From contig JAGWHO010000004.1 in the NCBI GenBank assembly GCA_028866715.1, positions 1 to 64,000 on the forward strand: a DNA stretch of 64,000 bases, given 5' to 3'. The stretch comes from Microcaldota archaeon (GTDB lineage: Archaea; Micrarchaeota; Micrarchaeia; Micrarchaeales; Micrarchaeaceae). The stretch's first letter is position 1. Each line of letters opens with the position of its first letter. Shown here piece after piece: positions 43,346 through 51,673 of the stretch. The position numbers and the translations under genes were made by a program. The notes beneath the pieces were generated by a model, which saw nothing but the letters and a program-made list of their open reading frames with translations, searched no databases and was not told where the DNA came from.

Positions 43346-43873
43346 TCATTTCAATTGGAATTCCTTCTTTATCTTGTTGACCTTCGGCCTTATCACGAAG
43401 GCGCAGTACGGTTGCAATGGATTCCTTTTGAAATAGTCCTTGTGGTAACCTTCTGCAGGATAAAAGGCATCGAGTCTCTTGACCTCGGTTAGTATCTTGT
43501 TATCGAACTCGACCTGCAGATTGCCTATGAATTCGTTTATCGCAGTTTTCTGCTCTTCTTTTGTGTAGAGTATTATTGACCTGTATTGCGAGCCCACGTC
43601 AGCGCCCTGCCTGTCCTTAGTTGTCGGATCGTGCATCTTGAAGAATATCTCAAGCAGCTTCTCAAGAGGCGCAACCTTGGGATCGTACTCAACCCGAAGA
43701 ACCTCGGCGTGGCCGGTATCGCCATTGCATACTTCGTCGTATGTGGGGTTCTTCGTCTGCCCTCCGGCATAGCCTGGAGTAACCTTTTGTACGCCATTGA
43801 ACATGGAGAAAACCGCTTCGGTGCACCAGAAACAGCCGCCGCCAAAGACTATGATTTCAGACAATCTTATCAT
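43346..43873 (-). CDS. msrA: Peptide methionine sulfoxide reductase MsrA
   Basis: MsrA reduces the S form of methionine sulfoxide. The 175-residue protein has the active site GGGCFWC (catalytic Cys14, Cys17 beside it), then VTPGYAGGQTKNPTYDEVC, GHAEVLRVEYDP and PAEGYHKDYF near the end. It is translated from the msrB mRNA, its ATG lying 17 bases inside the end of msrB. Together they repair both stereoisomers. It converges with the L12-like gene. Confidence 0.95.
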   Translation of the reverse strand: MIRLSEIIVFGGGCFWCTEAVFSMFNGVQKVTPGYAGGQTKNPTYDEVCNGDTGHAEVLRVEYDPKVAPLEKLLEIFFKMHDPTTKDRQGADVGSQYRSIILYTKEEQKTAINEFIGNLQVEFDNKILTEVKRLDAFYPAEGYHKDYFKRNPLQPYCAFVIRPKVNKIKKEFQLK

Positions 43874-44261
43874 CGATTTTCTGGCCCTTGGGTATGAACT
43901 TCATGGATATAGAGTTTACGCAGTAACGCGTGTTCTTCTTTGTCATCCCCTCGCCTTCGAATACGTGGCCGAGATGCGCGCCGCAGTTGGCGCAGAGTAT
44001 CTCGGTCCTCATGCCGTCTGCATCAGGCTTCCTCCTTACAGCACCGTTTATCTCATCATCGAAGGCGGGCCAGCCGCATCCGGAGTTGAATTTGTCTTCT
44101 GATTTGTAGAGCGGAGCGTTGCACCGCTTGCAGATGTATGTGCCTTCCTTGAAGTTGTGGTCGTACTCGTTTGTAAACGGGGCCTCTGTTGCCTTGTGTA
44201 TGATTACCCGCTTCTCCTCGTCGTTAAGCTCGTTGTACTTTGGCTTTTTCGCCTCGTCCAT
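43857..44261 (-). CDS. msrB: Peptide methionine sulfoxide reductase MsrB
   Basis: MsrB reduces the R form of methionine sulfoxide. The 134-residue protein has a zinc site from Cys44/Cys47 (CKRC) and Cys90/Cys93 (CANC), SGCGWPAF, GHVFEGEG and the catalytic Cys114 in TRYCVNS. It is the first gene of the msrB-msrA pair. The neighbour on the other side, a methyltransferase, is divergent. Confidence 0.95.
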   Translation of the reverse strand: MDEAKKPKYNELNDEEKRVIIHKATEAPFTNEYDHNFKEGTYICKRCNAPLYKSEDKFNSGCGWPAFDDEINGAVRRKPDADGMRTEILCANCGAHLGHVFEGEGMTKKNTRYCVNSISMKFIPKGQKIDDKIV

Positions 44262-44313
44262 ATAGGTTTCTGGAAGCCAAACTTAATATATCTGATTAAA
44301 CAGAGCAGATGCT

Positions 44314-44997
44314 ATGGCATCGCTGCAGCTTGACCGAAATGCAAGGCAGTGCTGGGACAACGAGTGGAGGTCCAAGAACTTCAGTACGAACTTTGCTAGC
44401 GAAGCGATATCTCCTGGGTTGGTGAAGGGCAAGGATGTTGCAGAGCTCTTCTGCGGATCCCTGGGATATTATAATGGCTATCTCGATGAGGCGAAGAGCG
44501 TCACGCTTGTCGATGTGTCTAGAGTAGCGCTTGGAATGGCGCAGAAAAATATGGATACTCTTGGAGCAAAGCTTCTGAGAAAGGCCGGTCTAGTGAACGC
44601 GGACGCGGTAAGCATACCATTGAGAGACGAATCCGTTGATACAGTTCTGATGACCGAGGGGCCGCAGTTCGCAGGAACAAGATTCATAGAGCTGTTCATG
44701 GAAGCGAAGAGGATAAGCAGGAAGCATATAGGCTTCGCGACCACGCATCCTGAAAACCTAAAGAAGTACGGCGCCAAGACCGTTGATTTCGACCTTTGCA
44801 CGCTCTACCAGAGCGAAACTGTCGGGAAGAAGGCCGCGTTCAGCCTTGAAAATATTGAGCTGTTGATGAGCAGAGAGTATCTTGACATGAAAATAAACTC
44901 AGCCGCGTTCTTCACTATGGATTACTTCCACGATGGCTTGCGGGAAGATGACAGGCACGTAAAGGCCAGGATGTACGTAGAGCTCGAGAAGGCCTAA
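44314..44997 (+). CDS. SAM-dependent methyltransferase, class I fold
   Basis: A 227-residue protein with a Rossmann methyltransferase core. Motif I is VAELFCGSLGYY (near residues 41-52), followed by VTLVDVSRVAL with the ribose-binding Asp, NADAVSIPLRDESVDTVL (motif II-III), then a helix and strand region. The substrate is unknown. It overlaps the phosphatase gene tail to tail by four bases. Confidence 0.75.
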   Translation: MASLQLDRNARQCWDNEWRSKNFSTNFASEAISPGLVKGKDVAELFCGSLGYYNGYLDEAKSVTLVDVSRVALGMAQKNMDTLGAKLLRKAGLVNADAVSIPLRDESVDTVLMTEGPQFAGTRFIELFMEAKRISRKHIGFATTHPENLKKYGAKTVDFDLCTLYQSETVGKKAAFSLENIELLMSREYLDMKINSAAFFTMDYFHDGLREDDRHVKARMYVELEKA

Positions 44998-45404
44998 CCT
45001 TCAAGACTGGCCGCAAACTCCTTTACCTTTCGTTCGACCTGCAATATGTTGTCGCGCCTCATCACCTCGTTCATGTCGCTTGGGTTCTCCACCTCCATAA
45101 AAACAAGCTTGCCTGAGTTCGACAGATATCTTGGGACCTTTTCCTTCTCGAGCATCCAGACAACCTGGTCTGCCTCGTCGATCATGCTCTTCGTCAGCTG
45201 CTTCCTGACGCCGCCTGAGATGTCGTAGCCCATAGACCGCATTATGTCTATGTTGTCCTGCTTTATCGGCAGGCCCTCGCGCTCTTCAAGCGCGACCTCG
45301 AGCCCTGCAGACATAGCCGTGTGTTTTGTGGATATGCTGTTGAATATGCCGGCGGCTGCCTGGCTCCTTCTGCTGTTTGCCCTGCAGACGAACAGAACCT
45401 TCAA
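44994..45404 (-). CDS. ArsC-type low-molecular-weight phosphatase
   Basis: A 136-residue protein of the low-molecular-weight tyrosine phosphatase/arsenate reductase fold. The phosphate loop is CRANSRRS (Cys7 to Arg13, C-x5-R), close to the ArsC pattern C-x-x-N-S-x-R-S. TTG at 45404 is used as start because it fits the family N-terminus (KVLFVCRAN) and lies about 33 bases after a TATA-like AATTATAGC on the minus strand; no ATG is near. A reductase would need extra Cys, which is not seen, so phosphatase activity is more likely. Confidence 0.75.
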   Translation of the reverse strand: MKVLFVCRANSRRSQAAAGIFNSISTKHTAMSAGLEVALEEREGLPIKQDNIDIMRSMGYDISGGVRKQLTKSMIDEADQVVWMLEKEKVPRYLSNSGKLVFMEVENPSDMNEVMRRDNILQVERKVKEFAASLEG

Positions 45405-45483
45405 CCCGATCAACCTGAGATTAATAGGTGTTATGCTATAATTACTTTTTGGCAAGCTCTTTCTTGGATATGAGAAGCAATGG

Positions 45484-46611
45484 TTATAGTCCAAATATGC
45501 GTTTAGTCTCATTGACTAACTTAGGGTTCTCCATAAAATCAGTGTTATCGATGAACTGGTTGATTGCTCCAATTGGCGGGAGCCCCCTTATCTTGGCGCT
45601 CTTTATGTGCTTTAGTGTTTCAAAATAGAAAAAATCTCCATGGGGGATCAGGTAGGGTTTATGTTTGCTCTGAGGGTATACGGAAGTGTCCAATGGTTTG
45701 GTTATCTTAAGTTGATTGTGCTTCTTTGCCACTATCCCATAAGCTTTACTAAGGGAACGCTCCCTTGTTTTGTAGTCTTTGGCCTCGTAGACCCGGGATA
45801 GTATCGGAGACAATTTCGCAGATATTTCGAGGTCCTTGAACGCCCTACCGAACCATTTCCCATACGGCATGTACTTTCGCTCCATCAGAAAGCTTAGCTC
45901 CATGAGGTATTTTACCATCTTCGATGCGGCGAACGCTGACCCTAGCTCGTCCCCGGCTCCCGCAGCCCTGCCTACGAACGTGCCTTCCTGAGTTATCTTT
46001 AACCATTGAGTGGCTAGCATGTACAGCCATATATCTCTAGGGTAATAATTGAACTTCGCCCTTACCTTTGTCAAATCCCCAATGCCGTCATGAAAGACCT
46101 TCCCAGAAGTGATCTCCAAAAGTTTTTGCTGCGGGATGGCTAGCCAATCCCTAAAGGAGGGCTCTTTGTGCGGGTTGAGTAGGAGATGCGTCTCAAAATA
46201 ATCTTTTACAGTTTCCACGTGGACGTGGTGGTTTACCATTCCAGAAGCCTTTGCCTCGATGCTGTTAATCACTATTTTCTTACCCTCCCTACCCAACGCT
46301 TTGTCACGCATTACGAATCCTTTGCTGTAATTGGTTGGCACCCCCAGTATCTCATACGGCAGGTTCTTCGACATTGAGGATAGTATCTTATTTTTGTACC
46401 TTTTGAAATCGTTTTCCTTGAGGAATATGCTGACGCGAGGCCCCCACATATGTGTCATCGAGAGCTTGTCATCGTATCCAAGCACATCAGAGCCGTACCC
46501 TATAAGGGCAGCGGCATACTTCAGATTTGGAAATTCGGACCTCAGTATGGGTCTGACTGCCTGGCGGTAGAAGAGCTCATTTAACTTTAGGCCTTTAACG
46601 AAGCGCACCAT
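45484..46611 (-). CDS. DUF4037-like nucleotidyltransferase-fold protein
   Basis: A 375-residue protein. GSDVLGYDDKLSMTHMWGPR near residue 40 matches the start of DUF4037 proteins, where a G-S and acidic residues sit as in nucleotidyltransferases, followed by the domain segment DWLAIPQQKLLEITSGKVFHD and RDIWLYMLATQW. Enzymatic activity is not shown. ATG 46611 is chosen because it lies 25 bases after a TATA box (46632-46640). Codons are more AT-rich than neighbours, so it may be acquired. Confidence 0.75.
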   Translation of the reverse strand: MVRFVKGLKLNELFYRQAVRPILRSEFPNLKYAAALIGYGSDVLGYDDKLSMTHMWGPRVSIFLKENDFKRYKNKILSSMSKNLPYEILGVPTNYSKGFVMRDKALGREGKKIVINSIEAKASGMVNHHVHVETVKDYFETHLLLNPHKEPSFRDWLAIPQQKLLEITSGKVFHDGIGDLTKVRAKFNYYPRDIWLYMLATQWLKITQEGTFVGRAAGAGDELGSAFAASKMVKYLMELSFLMERKYMPYGKWFGRAFKDLEISAKLSPILSRVYEAKDYKTRERSLSKAYGIVAKKHNQLKITKPLDTSVYPQSKHKPYLIPHGDFFYFETLKHIKSAKIRGLPPIGAINQFIDNTDFMENPKLVNETKRIFGL

Positions 46612-46631
46612 AAAAACGATTGGCATGTAGC

Positions 46632-46640
46632 CTATATAAG
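46632..46640 (-). promoter_or_regulatory. TATA box of the DUF4037 gene
   Basis: CTTATATAG on the minus strand is centred 25 bases before ATG 46611. This spacing points to a leaderless transcript and helps choose that ATG over 46626. Confidence 0.5.
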
Positions 46641-46663
46641 AATATCATGACAACGCGCATTTA

Positions 46664-46735
46664 AGCCCCGAGAGGGAATTGAACCCTCGACCTCTTGTTT
46701 ACAAGACAAGCGCTCTACCACTGAGCTACCGGGGC
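46664..46735 (-). tRNA. tRNA-Thr (TGT)
   Basis: On the minus strand the acceptor GCCCCGG pairs with TCGGGGC. D stem GCTC/GAGC, anticodon stem CTTGT/ACAAG with loop CTTGTAA (anticodon TGT, codon ACA), T stem GAGGG/CCCTC with loop TTCAATT. Discriminator is T, as in several archaeal tRNA-Thr genes. No CCA is encoded. A TATA-like GATAAATAC (46760-46768) lies about 29 bases before it and overlaps the end of the flippase gene. Confidence 0.95.
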
Positions 46736-46763
46736 GCGATAATAGATTATGGCATATGAGTAT

Positions 46764-48362
46764 TTATCTCTTAATAAAGAGGCTGCTGTACCTTACTAGG
46801 CCGTCGAAAAGCGGCTTGAGTATCAGCAGCTTTCCGCCTATCTTCTCTATGAATTCGAGGTTCTTCTTGTTTGCGCCCTTGAACAGCGCGAGCAGGGCAG
46901 GATACAGAACAAGCATTATCACAAGGTTCGTCACAAGCGCGATCTTGCTCTGGTTGAGAAGATACGATATCGGATACAGGATCGCGAGGATTATTATCGA
47001 GACCAGCGAGACCTTTATCAGCTTGGCGTACTTGTGCTCCAGCTTGAACTGGTGGCGGAGCGCCCTGATGTATATCAAATCGAGCACCAACGGGGTTATC
47101 ACGAACAGCGAGAGCAGCACGCCGATGTCCTTAAGGTATGGAGTAAGCACGACAAGCAATATGAGCTGTATCGCAACGGCGCTTACCTGGTATATCATGA
47201 ATCTCTTTGTGTTTCCGAATCCCACGATCAGGGTTCCGGCGTACGTGCCTATAAGCCCGACGGCCATGCCAGCTACCATCACAGCAAAGTAGAGCGGCGC
47301 GTTCACGTACGACGCAGGGAAGAGCAGCCTTATCAGAGGAGTTGAGACTGATATGAGATACGCAAGCATTGGGAAGAGGATCAATGCGGTGTAGTAGACG
47401 CTGTTGTTGTATAAAGCGCCTATCTTCTTGGCCGTGTCCACCTTCATCAGCGCGCGGGAGAATGCAGGCAGCAGTATGAGCGCTATGTCGGTTATTATTA
47501 TCTCGACGAACCTCGCCAGCTTGTATGCCGCGCCGTAGTTCCCCACTATGGTTGCAGTTACGAATATGCCCAAGAACAGGACTGCGAAGTTGGCTGCGCC
47601 GTTCATCGCCACATGGGATGCCACTACCGGCATCGAGAAAGAGGTTAGCTTCTTCGAGTCTTCCTTTGAAGGCCTGACGGCATTGCACTTGGCTTTTATC
47701 ATGAGATATGCAATCCCAACGAGCCCTCCTGCAAGCAGCCCCAACGTGAACCCTATCACAGCGCCGACGACACCGTATCCGAGCAGCACAAGTATTACAG
47801 AAAGGACAAGGCTAGCTGAGGAGTACACTGCGTTGCTTATCGTGGCTTCTTTGACCAGCCCGACACCGACCTGCGCGGCAAGCGAAAGCTGGTAGAGCAC
47901 ATTGATGAATTCTGCAATCGAACCTATCATGAACAGCAGGGTAAGCGACGGATTGTGGTATACGCTAGACGCGAGCCAGCCGCTGATGAGAATGCCGACT
48001 ATCGCGACAGCAGCGCCTACCCCCAAGGACAAGGCATAGCCGCTGCTGAGAAGTCTGCTAATCCTGCTGGTGGAATTGAGCTCAGGCAGCATCTTCCTGA
48101 ACGCGGTCCCGACGCCAAAGTTACTGCCTATGCCGAGAAGCGTGGCGAATGCAATAACTATGCTGTATATTCCGAAGTTTGCAGGCTGGAGGTAGAACGC
48201 AAGGAATATCAGCAATACAAGCGTGAGAATGGAGGTAAGCACATCGCCGATCACGTAGATGACGCCGCGCTTTGCGGCGACTAGCGCCAGCTCCTCTACT
48301 TCAGAAGAGGTCTTGGTGCCCTCTATGTGCCGCTGTTGCCTCTTGCTTATCGTCTGCGCCAT
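46764..48362 (-). CDS. Polysaccharide flippase (MOP/MVF-like)
   Basis: A 532-residue membrane protein with about 14 transmembrane helices, of the oligosaccharide flippase superfamily that moves lipid-linked glycans across the membrane. The pattern FGIYSIVIAFATLLGIGSNF near the N-terminus and LALILLPAFSRALMKVDTAK-like middle helices fit the family. It probably serves the same glycan pathway as the UppS/Alg7-like cluster, though it is unlinked. Its stop codon overlaps the tRNA-Thr promoter. Confidence 0.88.
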   Translation of the reverse strand: MAQTISKRQQRHIEGTKTSSEVEELALVAAKRGVIYVIGDVLTSILTLVLLIFLAFYLQPANFGIYSIVIAFATLLGIGSNFGVGTAFRKMLPELNSTSRISRLLSSGYALSLGVGAAVAIVGILISGWLASSVYHNPSLTLLFMIGSIAEFINVLYQLSLAAQVGVGLVKEATISNAVYSSASLVLSVILVLLGYGVVGAVIGFTLGLLAGGLVGIAYLMIKAKCNAVRPSKEDSKKLTSFSMPVVASHVAMNGAANFAVLFLGIFVTATIVGNYGAAYKLARFVEIIITDIALILLPAFSRALMKVDTAKKIGALYNNSVYYTALILFPMLAYLISVSTPLIRLLFPASYVNAPLYFAVMVAGMAVGLIGTYAGTLIVGFGNTKRFMIYQVSAVAIQLILLVVLTPYLKDIGVLLSLFVITPLVLDLIYIRALRHQFKLEHKYAKLIKVSLVSIIILAILYPISYLLNQSKIALVTNLVIMLVLYPALLALFKGANKKNLEFIEKIGGKLLILKPLFDGLVRYSSLFIKR

Positions 48363-48429
48363 GCAATCTTCTTTGAACGTTTATATGCTACAAAGAGTAA
48401 TTTAATAGCTTTCCAGTAGAATATCAAGC

Positions 48430-49260
48430 ATGCAGCCGCTTGTGGGGATGGCGGTATCGTCATCAGGCAGTCTTGACAGATCGGTAGACAGGGCGCTGCA
48501 TTTCGGATGCAACACATTTCAGATGTTCGTCAGCAGCCCCATGATATGGAAGGTCAAGGAGCTTTCTAAGGAAGAGGTAGACGCATTCGTGGAGAAATCC
48601 GGCGCGACTAAGCCGGTAGTGGTGCACATGCCATACCTGCCGAATCTTGCCTCGCCCGACAGCTTCATATACGACAGGTCAAGAGAGACGCTAAGGCTCA
48701 ACATAGAGAGATGCAACCAGATAAAGGCTGATTACCTTGTGCTCCATCTCGGAAGCGACATGGGGAATGGCAAGGAGCAGGGAACGAAGAGAGTCATTGA
48801 TGGGATATCTGAGCATATAGACAAGATAGACGGCAAGCTCCTTCTGGAGAACCAGGCCGGCAATGCGAACAGCGTGGGCTCGGACCTTAACGGGCTGAGA
48901 GAGATATACGAAGGCATAGCGAGCAAGAAGGTTGGCTACTGCATAGACACGTGCCATGCGTTCGCTGCAGGGTACGACATAAGGAAAAAAGAGGTCATGG
49001 AAGATATGTCTAAGATAATAGACACGCGCAAGATAGATGTGATTCATATCAACGACTCCAAGTTTGAGCTCGGTTCCGGAAGGGACAGGCACGCCAAGCT
49101 AGGAACAGGGTTCATAGGCATGGAGGGCTTCAGGAACTTCTTGGGGTTCAATGGCATGGCAAGGAAACCGCTGATACTTGAAACACCTACCGACAGGAGC
49201 GGCGACGAGCCCATAAGCGAGGTGAAGAAGCTCAGGGATCTGGCTGAGCAATGCCTGTAA
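48430..49260 (+). CDS. nfo: Endonuclease IV (AP endonuclease family 2)
   Basis: Endonuclease IV cleaves DNA at abasic sites using three Zn ions. The 276-residue protein is full length, with Glu/His/Asp metal ligands in VVVHMPYLPNL, LVLHLGSDMG, LLENQAG, GYCIDTCHAFAAG, VIHINDSKFELGSGRDRHAKLG and LILETPT. It is preceded by a divergent gap with the flippase. It ends where the convergent trpS begins, with no base between. It would act together with the AlkD-like glycosylase in base repair. Confidence 0.93.
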   Translation: MQPLVGMAVSSSGSLDRSVDRALHFGCNTFQMFVSSPMIWKVKELSKEEVDAFVEKSGATKPVVVHMPYLPNLASPDSFIYDRSRETLRLNIERCNQIKADYLVLHLGSDMGNGKEQGTKRVIDGISEHIDKIDGKLLLENQAGNANSVGSDLNGLREIYEGIASKKVGYCIDTCHAFAAGYDIRKKEVMEDMSKIIDTRKIDVIHINDSKFELGSGRDRHAKLGTGFIGMEGFRNFLGFNGMARKPLILETPTDRSGDEPISEVKKLRDLAEQCL

Positions 49261-50385
49261 TCAGTCTCTTAATATGAATTCGTCTACGCGGTCGCGCATC
49301 CTTTCCTTGTTCTGGTTGTGCTTCTTCAGAAACGCGTTTATTGTATCCGCAAGCCTTGCCTTGTGCTCGCCCGCAAGGAGGGTTCCGTTCTTCTCCGCCT
49401 TGAATATCTCGGCTAGCTTCTTGTCGTCAGGCTCAAAGAAGTATTTGTAATACTGGCATATCATGCACTTGTCGACATCGCCGCCCAGTTCCTTCTGAAG
49501 CTCGGCCGTGGCCTGCTGCCCTGTTAGCGCGCGGTTGATCTTCTTCTTTACCTGCTCCGGCGTGTCTTTAAGGTAGATTGCCGTGTTCTCCTCGCTCGAA
49601 GACATCTTCGACTCGCCGTTAAGCCCTGGCATGAACTTAGTGTGCATTATCGCTGGCTTGTAATAGCCAAGCTTGCCTATGACGTCCCTTGCTACCCTGA
49701 AGTGGACATCTTGATCAATCGCAAGCGGTATCAGGCAGGGCACGTTTCGCCCCTCCTCGACAGACTTCAGAAAAGCTGGCACCGCCTGCATGCTTGTATA
49801 GAATATCTGGCCGATGTTTGACTCGTTCGTAAACCCAAACGCGTCCTTTACTGTTGAAAATGTTATGTGCCTTGCGACCTTGACTGCCTCCTTGTACATC
49901 TTGCCTGCGTACTGCGTGTCGAAGAATATCTTTGTCTTCTCAGGCTTGAAACCGAGCGCGATTATGTCAAGTACGTTATCATACGAGATGTCATGTATCT
50001 GCTCCAGGGTCATGTTGAGGCTCTTCTTTGCCAGGTATTTCTCCTCGTCAGGTATCTGTATGTACACGTCAACGTCAAACTTCTCCTGCAGCCATCGGAC
50101 CAGCTCGAACGGAAGAAGATGGCCTATGGACATCGGGCCGGACGGCGCCCTGCCAGTGTAGATGTAGAAGGGATTGCCCTTCTCGTATTCGTTTAGTATC
50201 CAGTCAAGCTCCCTATGGGCATAGAATATCTTTCTTCTTAATAGGAAGTGCAGCGTCTTTGTGTGCTTGGTTATGCGCTTTTCTAGAGCCTCGTCTATCA
50301 GCTTGATGCCATACTGCTTGGCGAATTTCTCATAATCCACTTTGCCCTCTACCTTGTAAGCGTCAACGTGGTAAGCCTCTGCCAT
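49261..50385 (-). CDS. trpS: Tryptophanyl-tRNA synthetase (archaeal type)
   Basis: The 374-residue class I enzyme charges tRNA-Trp. HIGH is SIGH in GRAPSGPMSIGHLLPFE and KMSKS is SKMSSSEENTAIYLKDT. The order of domains fits archaeal/eukaryal TrpRS. ATG 50385 gives MAEAYHVDAY; an upstream in-frame ATG at 50406 is less likely since a TATA-like CATTTAAGC (about 50413-50422) lies about 30 bases before 50385. Confidence 0.95.
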   Translation of the reverse strand: MAEAYHVDAYKVEGKVDYEKFAKQYGIKLIDEALEKRITKHTKTLHFLLRRKIFYAHRELDWILNEYEKGNPFYIYTGRAPSGPMSIGHLLPFELVRWLQEKFDVDVYIQIPDEEKYLAKKSLNMTLEQIHDISYDNVLDIIALGFKPEKTKIFFDTQYAGKMYKEAVKVARHITFSTVKDAFGFTNESNIGQIFYTSMQAVPAFLKSVEEGRNVPCLIPLAIDQDVHFRVARDVIGKLGYYKPAIMHTKFMPGLNGESKMSSSEENTAIYLKDTPEQVKKKINRALTGQQATAELQKELGGDVDKCMICQYYKYFFEPDDKKLAEIFKAEKNGTLLAGEHKARLADTINAFLKKHNQNKERMRDRVDEFILRD

Positions 50386-50450
50386 GAAAACCATTAAGAG
50401 TAGCAAATTAAGGCTTAAATGGATTTCCTACGCAAAGTAAATGTGGTAGG

Positions 50451-51401
50451 ATGGTGACAGTCAATAGTATTTACAAGCAGTCGTTCGAGAGTTCTTGGGT
50501 CAAAAGCCTTCGAATTTATCGGGATAAGGGAGACGCAGACGTCAAGATACCTCAAAATGAGACCACAATCTTTAGGTCAAAAGGAAAACAACTCGTTTTC
50601 ATAGCAGGTTTGCACATAAACGAAAGAACTCCTTTCGTGGATTTCATTGAGACCGTTATAAAGTACGCAAAACCGCAGGCTGTTCTTCTGGAGCAGCCAA
50701 GCAACCTCTCAAAAGAGAGCCTGGAAAGAAACAAAAACTCAAGGAAATCAGAAGTGCAATATGCAATATTGCTAGCTGAGAAGCACGGCGCAGAGATAAA
50801 GCCTATGGACCTGTCGTTGAAAGAGGAGTTTACGCCGTATCTCAGGCACGCTGATAAAGATGCGATAAAGGCGGGCATATTAATCAGCCTGATGAGGCAC
50901 TATACTGGCCTTAAGAAATACTATGGCAAAGAGCTCAGTACCTTCAAGGATCAGGACTTTTACGACCAGGCGATAATGGAGTTCATTAGAAACATTTTCA
51001 TGGGATGGAATGGCAACTTCAAGAAGGCTTTTGTAGATCTCTCAGAAAATTATAAAGGGTCTTTGTTGGACAGAGTCAAGAAAATAGATCAAGAAGCGAT
51101 CAAGAAATATATCGGACCTGGTTTGACATTCGAGAGTGCAGTAGATATTCAAAACATACAAGCGCCATATCCCTGGGGCAAATACGAGCTCAACAAGATA
51201 GTATCATGGCATAATGCCTGGCGCAACAAGAGCATGATAGACACATGCATCAAAAACCTCAAAAAGCATCGGAGCGTAGTAGCGCTAGCAGGCTCTGGGC
51301 ACATACAGGAGTGCCGGGATTTCATCACAACAGAGATGAAGAAAGAATTCGGAAGCGTAGAGGTGAGGCGGTGGAAGGAGCTAGGTTCAGGAAAAATGTA
51401 G
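50451..51401 (+). CDS. TraB/PrgY-like protein
   Basis: A 316-residue soluble protein resembling the TraB/TIKI/ChaN superfamily. The N-terminal FIAGLHINERTPFVDFIETV carries the conserved G-x-H, VLLEQPSN a conserved Glu, and the C-terminal NKSMIDTCIKNL and VVALAGSGHIQECR the late Arg-Asn and G-x-G-H motifs. Family members are putative metal-dependent hydrolases; no membrane helix is seen. Codons are more AT-rich than usual here. The RNHCP gene overlaps its last 31 bases. Confidence 0.7.
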   Translation: MVTVNSIYKQSFESSWVKSLRIYRDKGDADVKIPQNETTIFRSKGKQLVFIAGLHINERTPFVDFIETVIKYAKPQAVLLEQPSNLSKESLERNKNSRKSEVQYAILLAEKHGAEIKPMDLSLKEEFTPYLRHADKDAIKAGILISLMRHYTGLKKYYGKELSTFKDQDFYDQAIMEFIRNIFMGWNGNFKKAFVDLSENYKGSLLDRVKKIDQEAIKKYIGPGLTFESAVDIQNIQAPYPWGKYELNKIVSWHNAWRNKSMIDTCIKNLKKHRSVVALAGSGHIQECRDFITTEMKKEFGSVEVRRWKELGSGKM

Positions 51402-51673
51402 AGGACTTCCTTTGCGAGCACTGCGGCGCAGATGTCAAAGGAAACGGCTTCACAGACCACTGCCCGAAATGCCTTTGGAGCAAGCACGTCGACATAATGC
51501 CTGGCGACAGGCTGTCCGATTGCAGGGGCATGATGAAGCCGGTTGGGGCTGAATACGACAGGAAAGGATATTCGATACTCTACAGATGCATGAAATGCGG
51601 CATGGAGAAGAGGATGAGAGCCGCAGAAAACGACGACATGGAGCTTATTCTGTCGCTGTTACAGACTGTTTAG
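51371..51673 (+). CDS. RNHCP zinc-ribbon domain protein
   Basis: A 100-residue protein of the RNHCP family, starting with GTG 51371 inside the end of the TraB-like gene. FLCEHCG, TDHCPKCLWSKHVDIMPGDR, CRGMMKPVG and LYRCMKCG give eight cysteines for two zinc sites; the family name motif RNHCP is TDHCP here. Function is unknown. GAGGTGA, a perfect ribosome site, lies 4 bases before the GTG and decides the start; upstream ATG codons belong to the overlapped gene. It converges with the next gene by 15 bases. Confidence 0.82.
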   Translation: MEGARFRKNVEDFLCEHCGADVKGNGFTDHCPKCLWSKHVDIMPGDRLSDCRGMMKPVGAEYDRKGYSILYRCMKCGMEKRMRAAENDDMELILSLLQTV

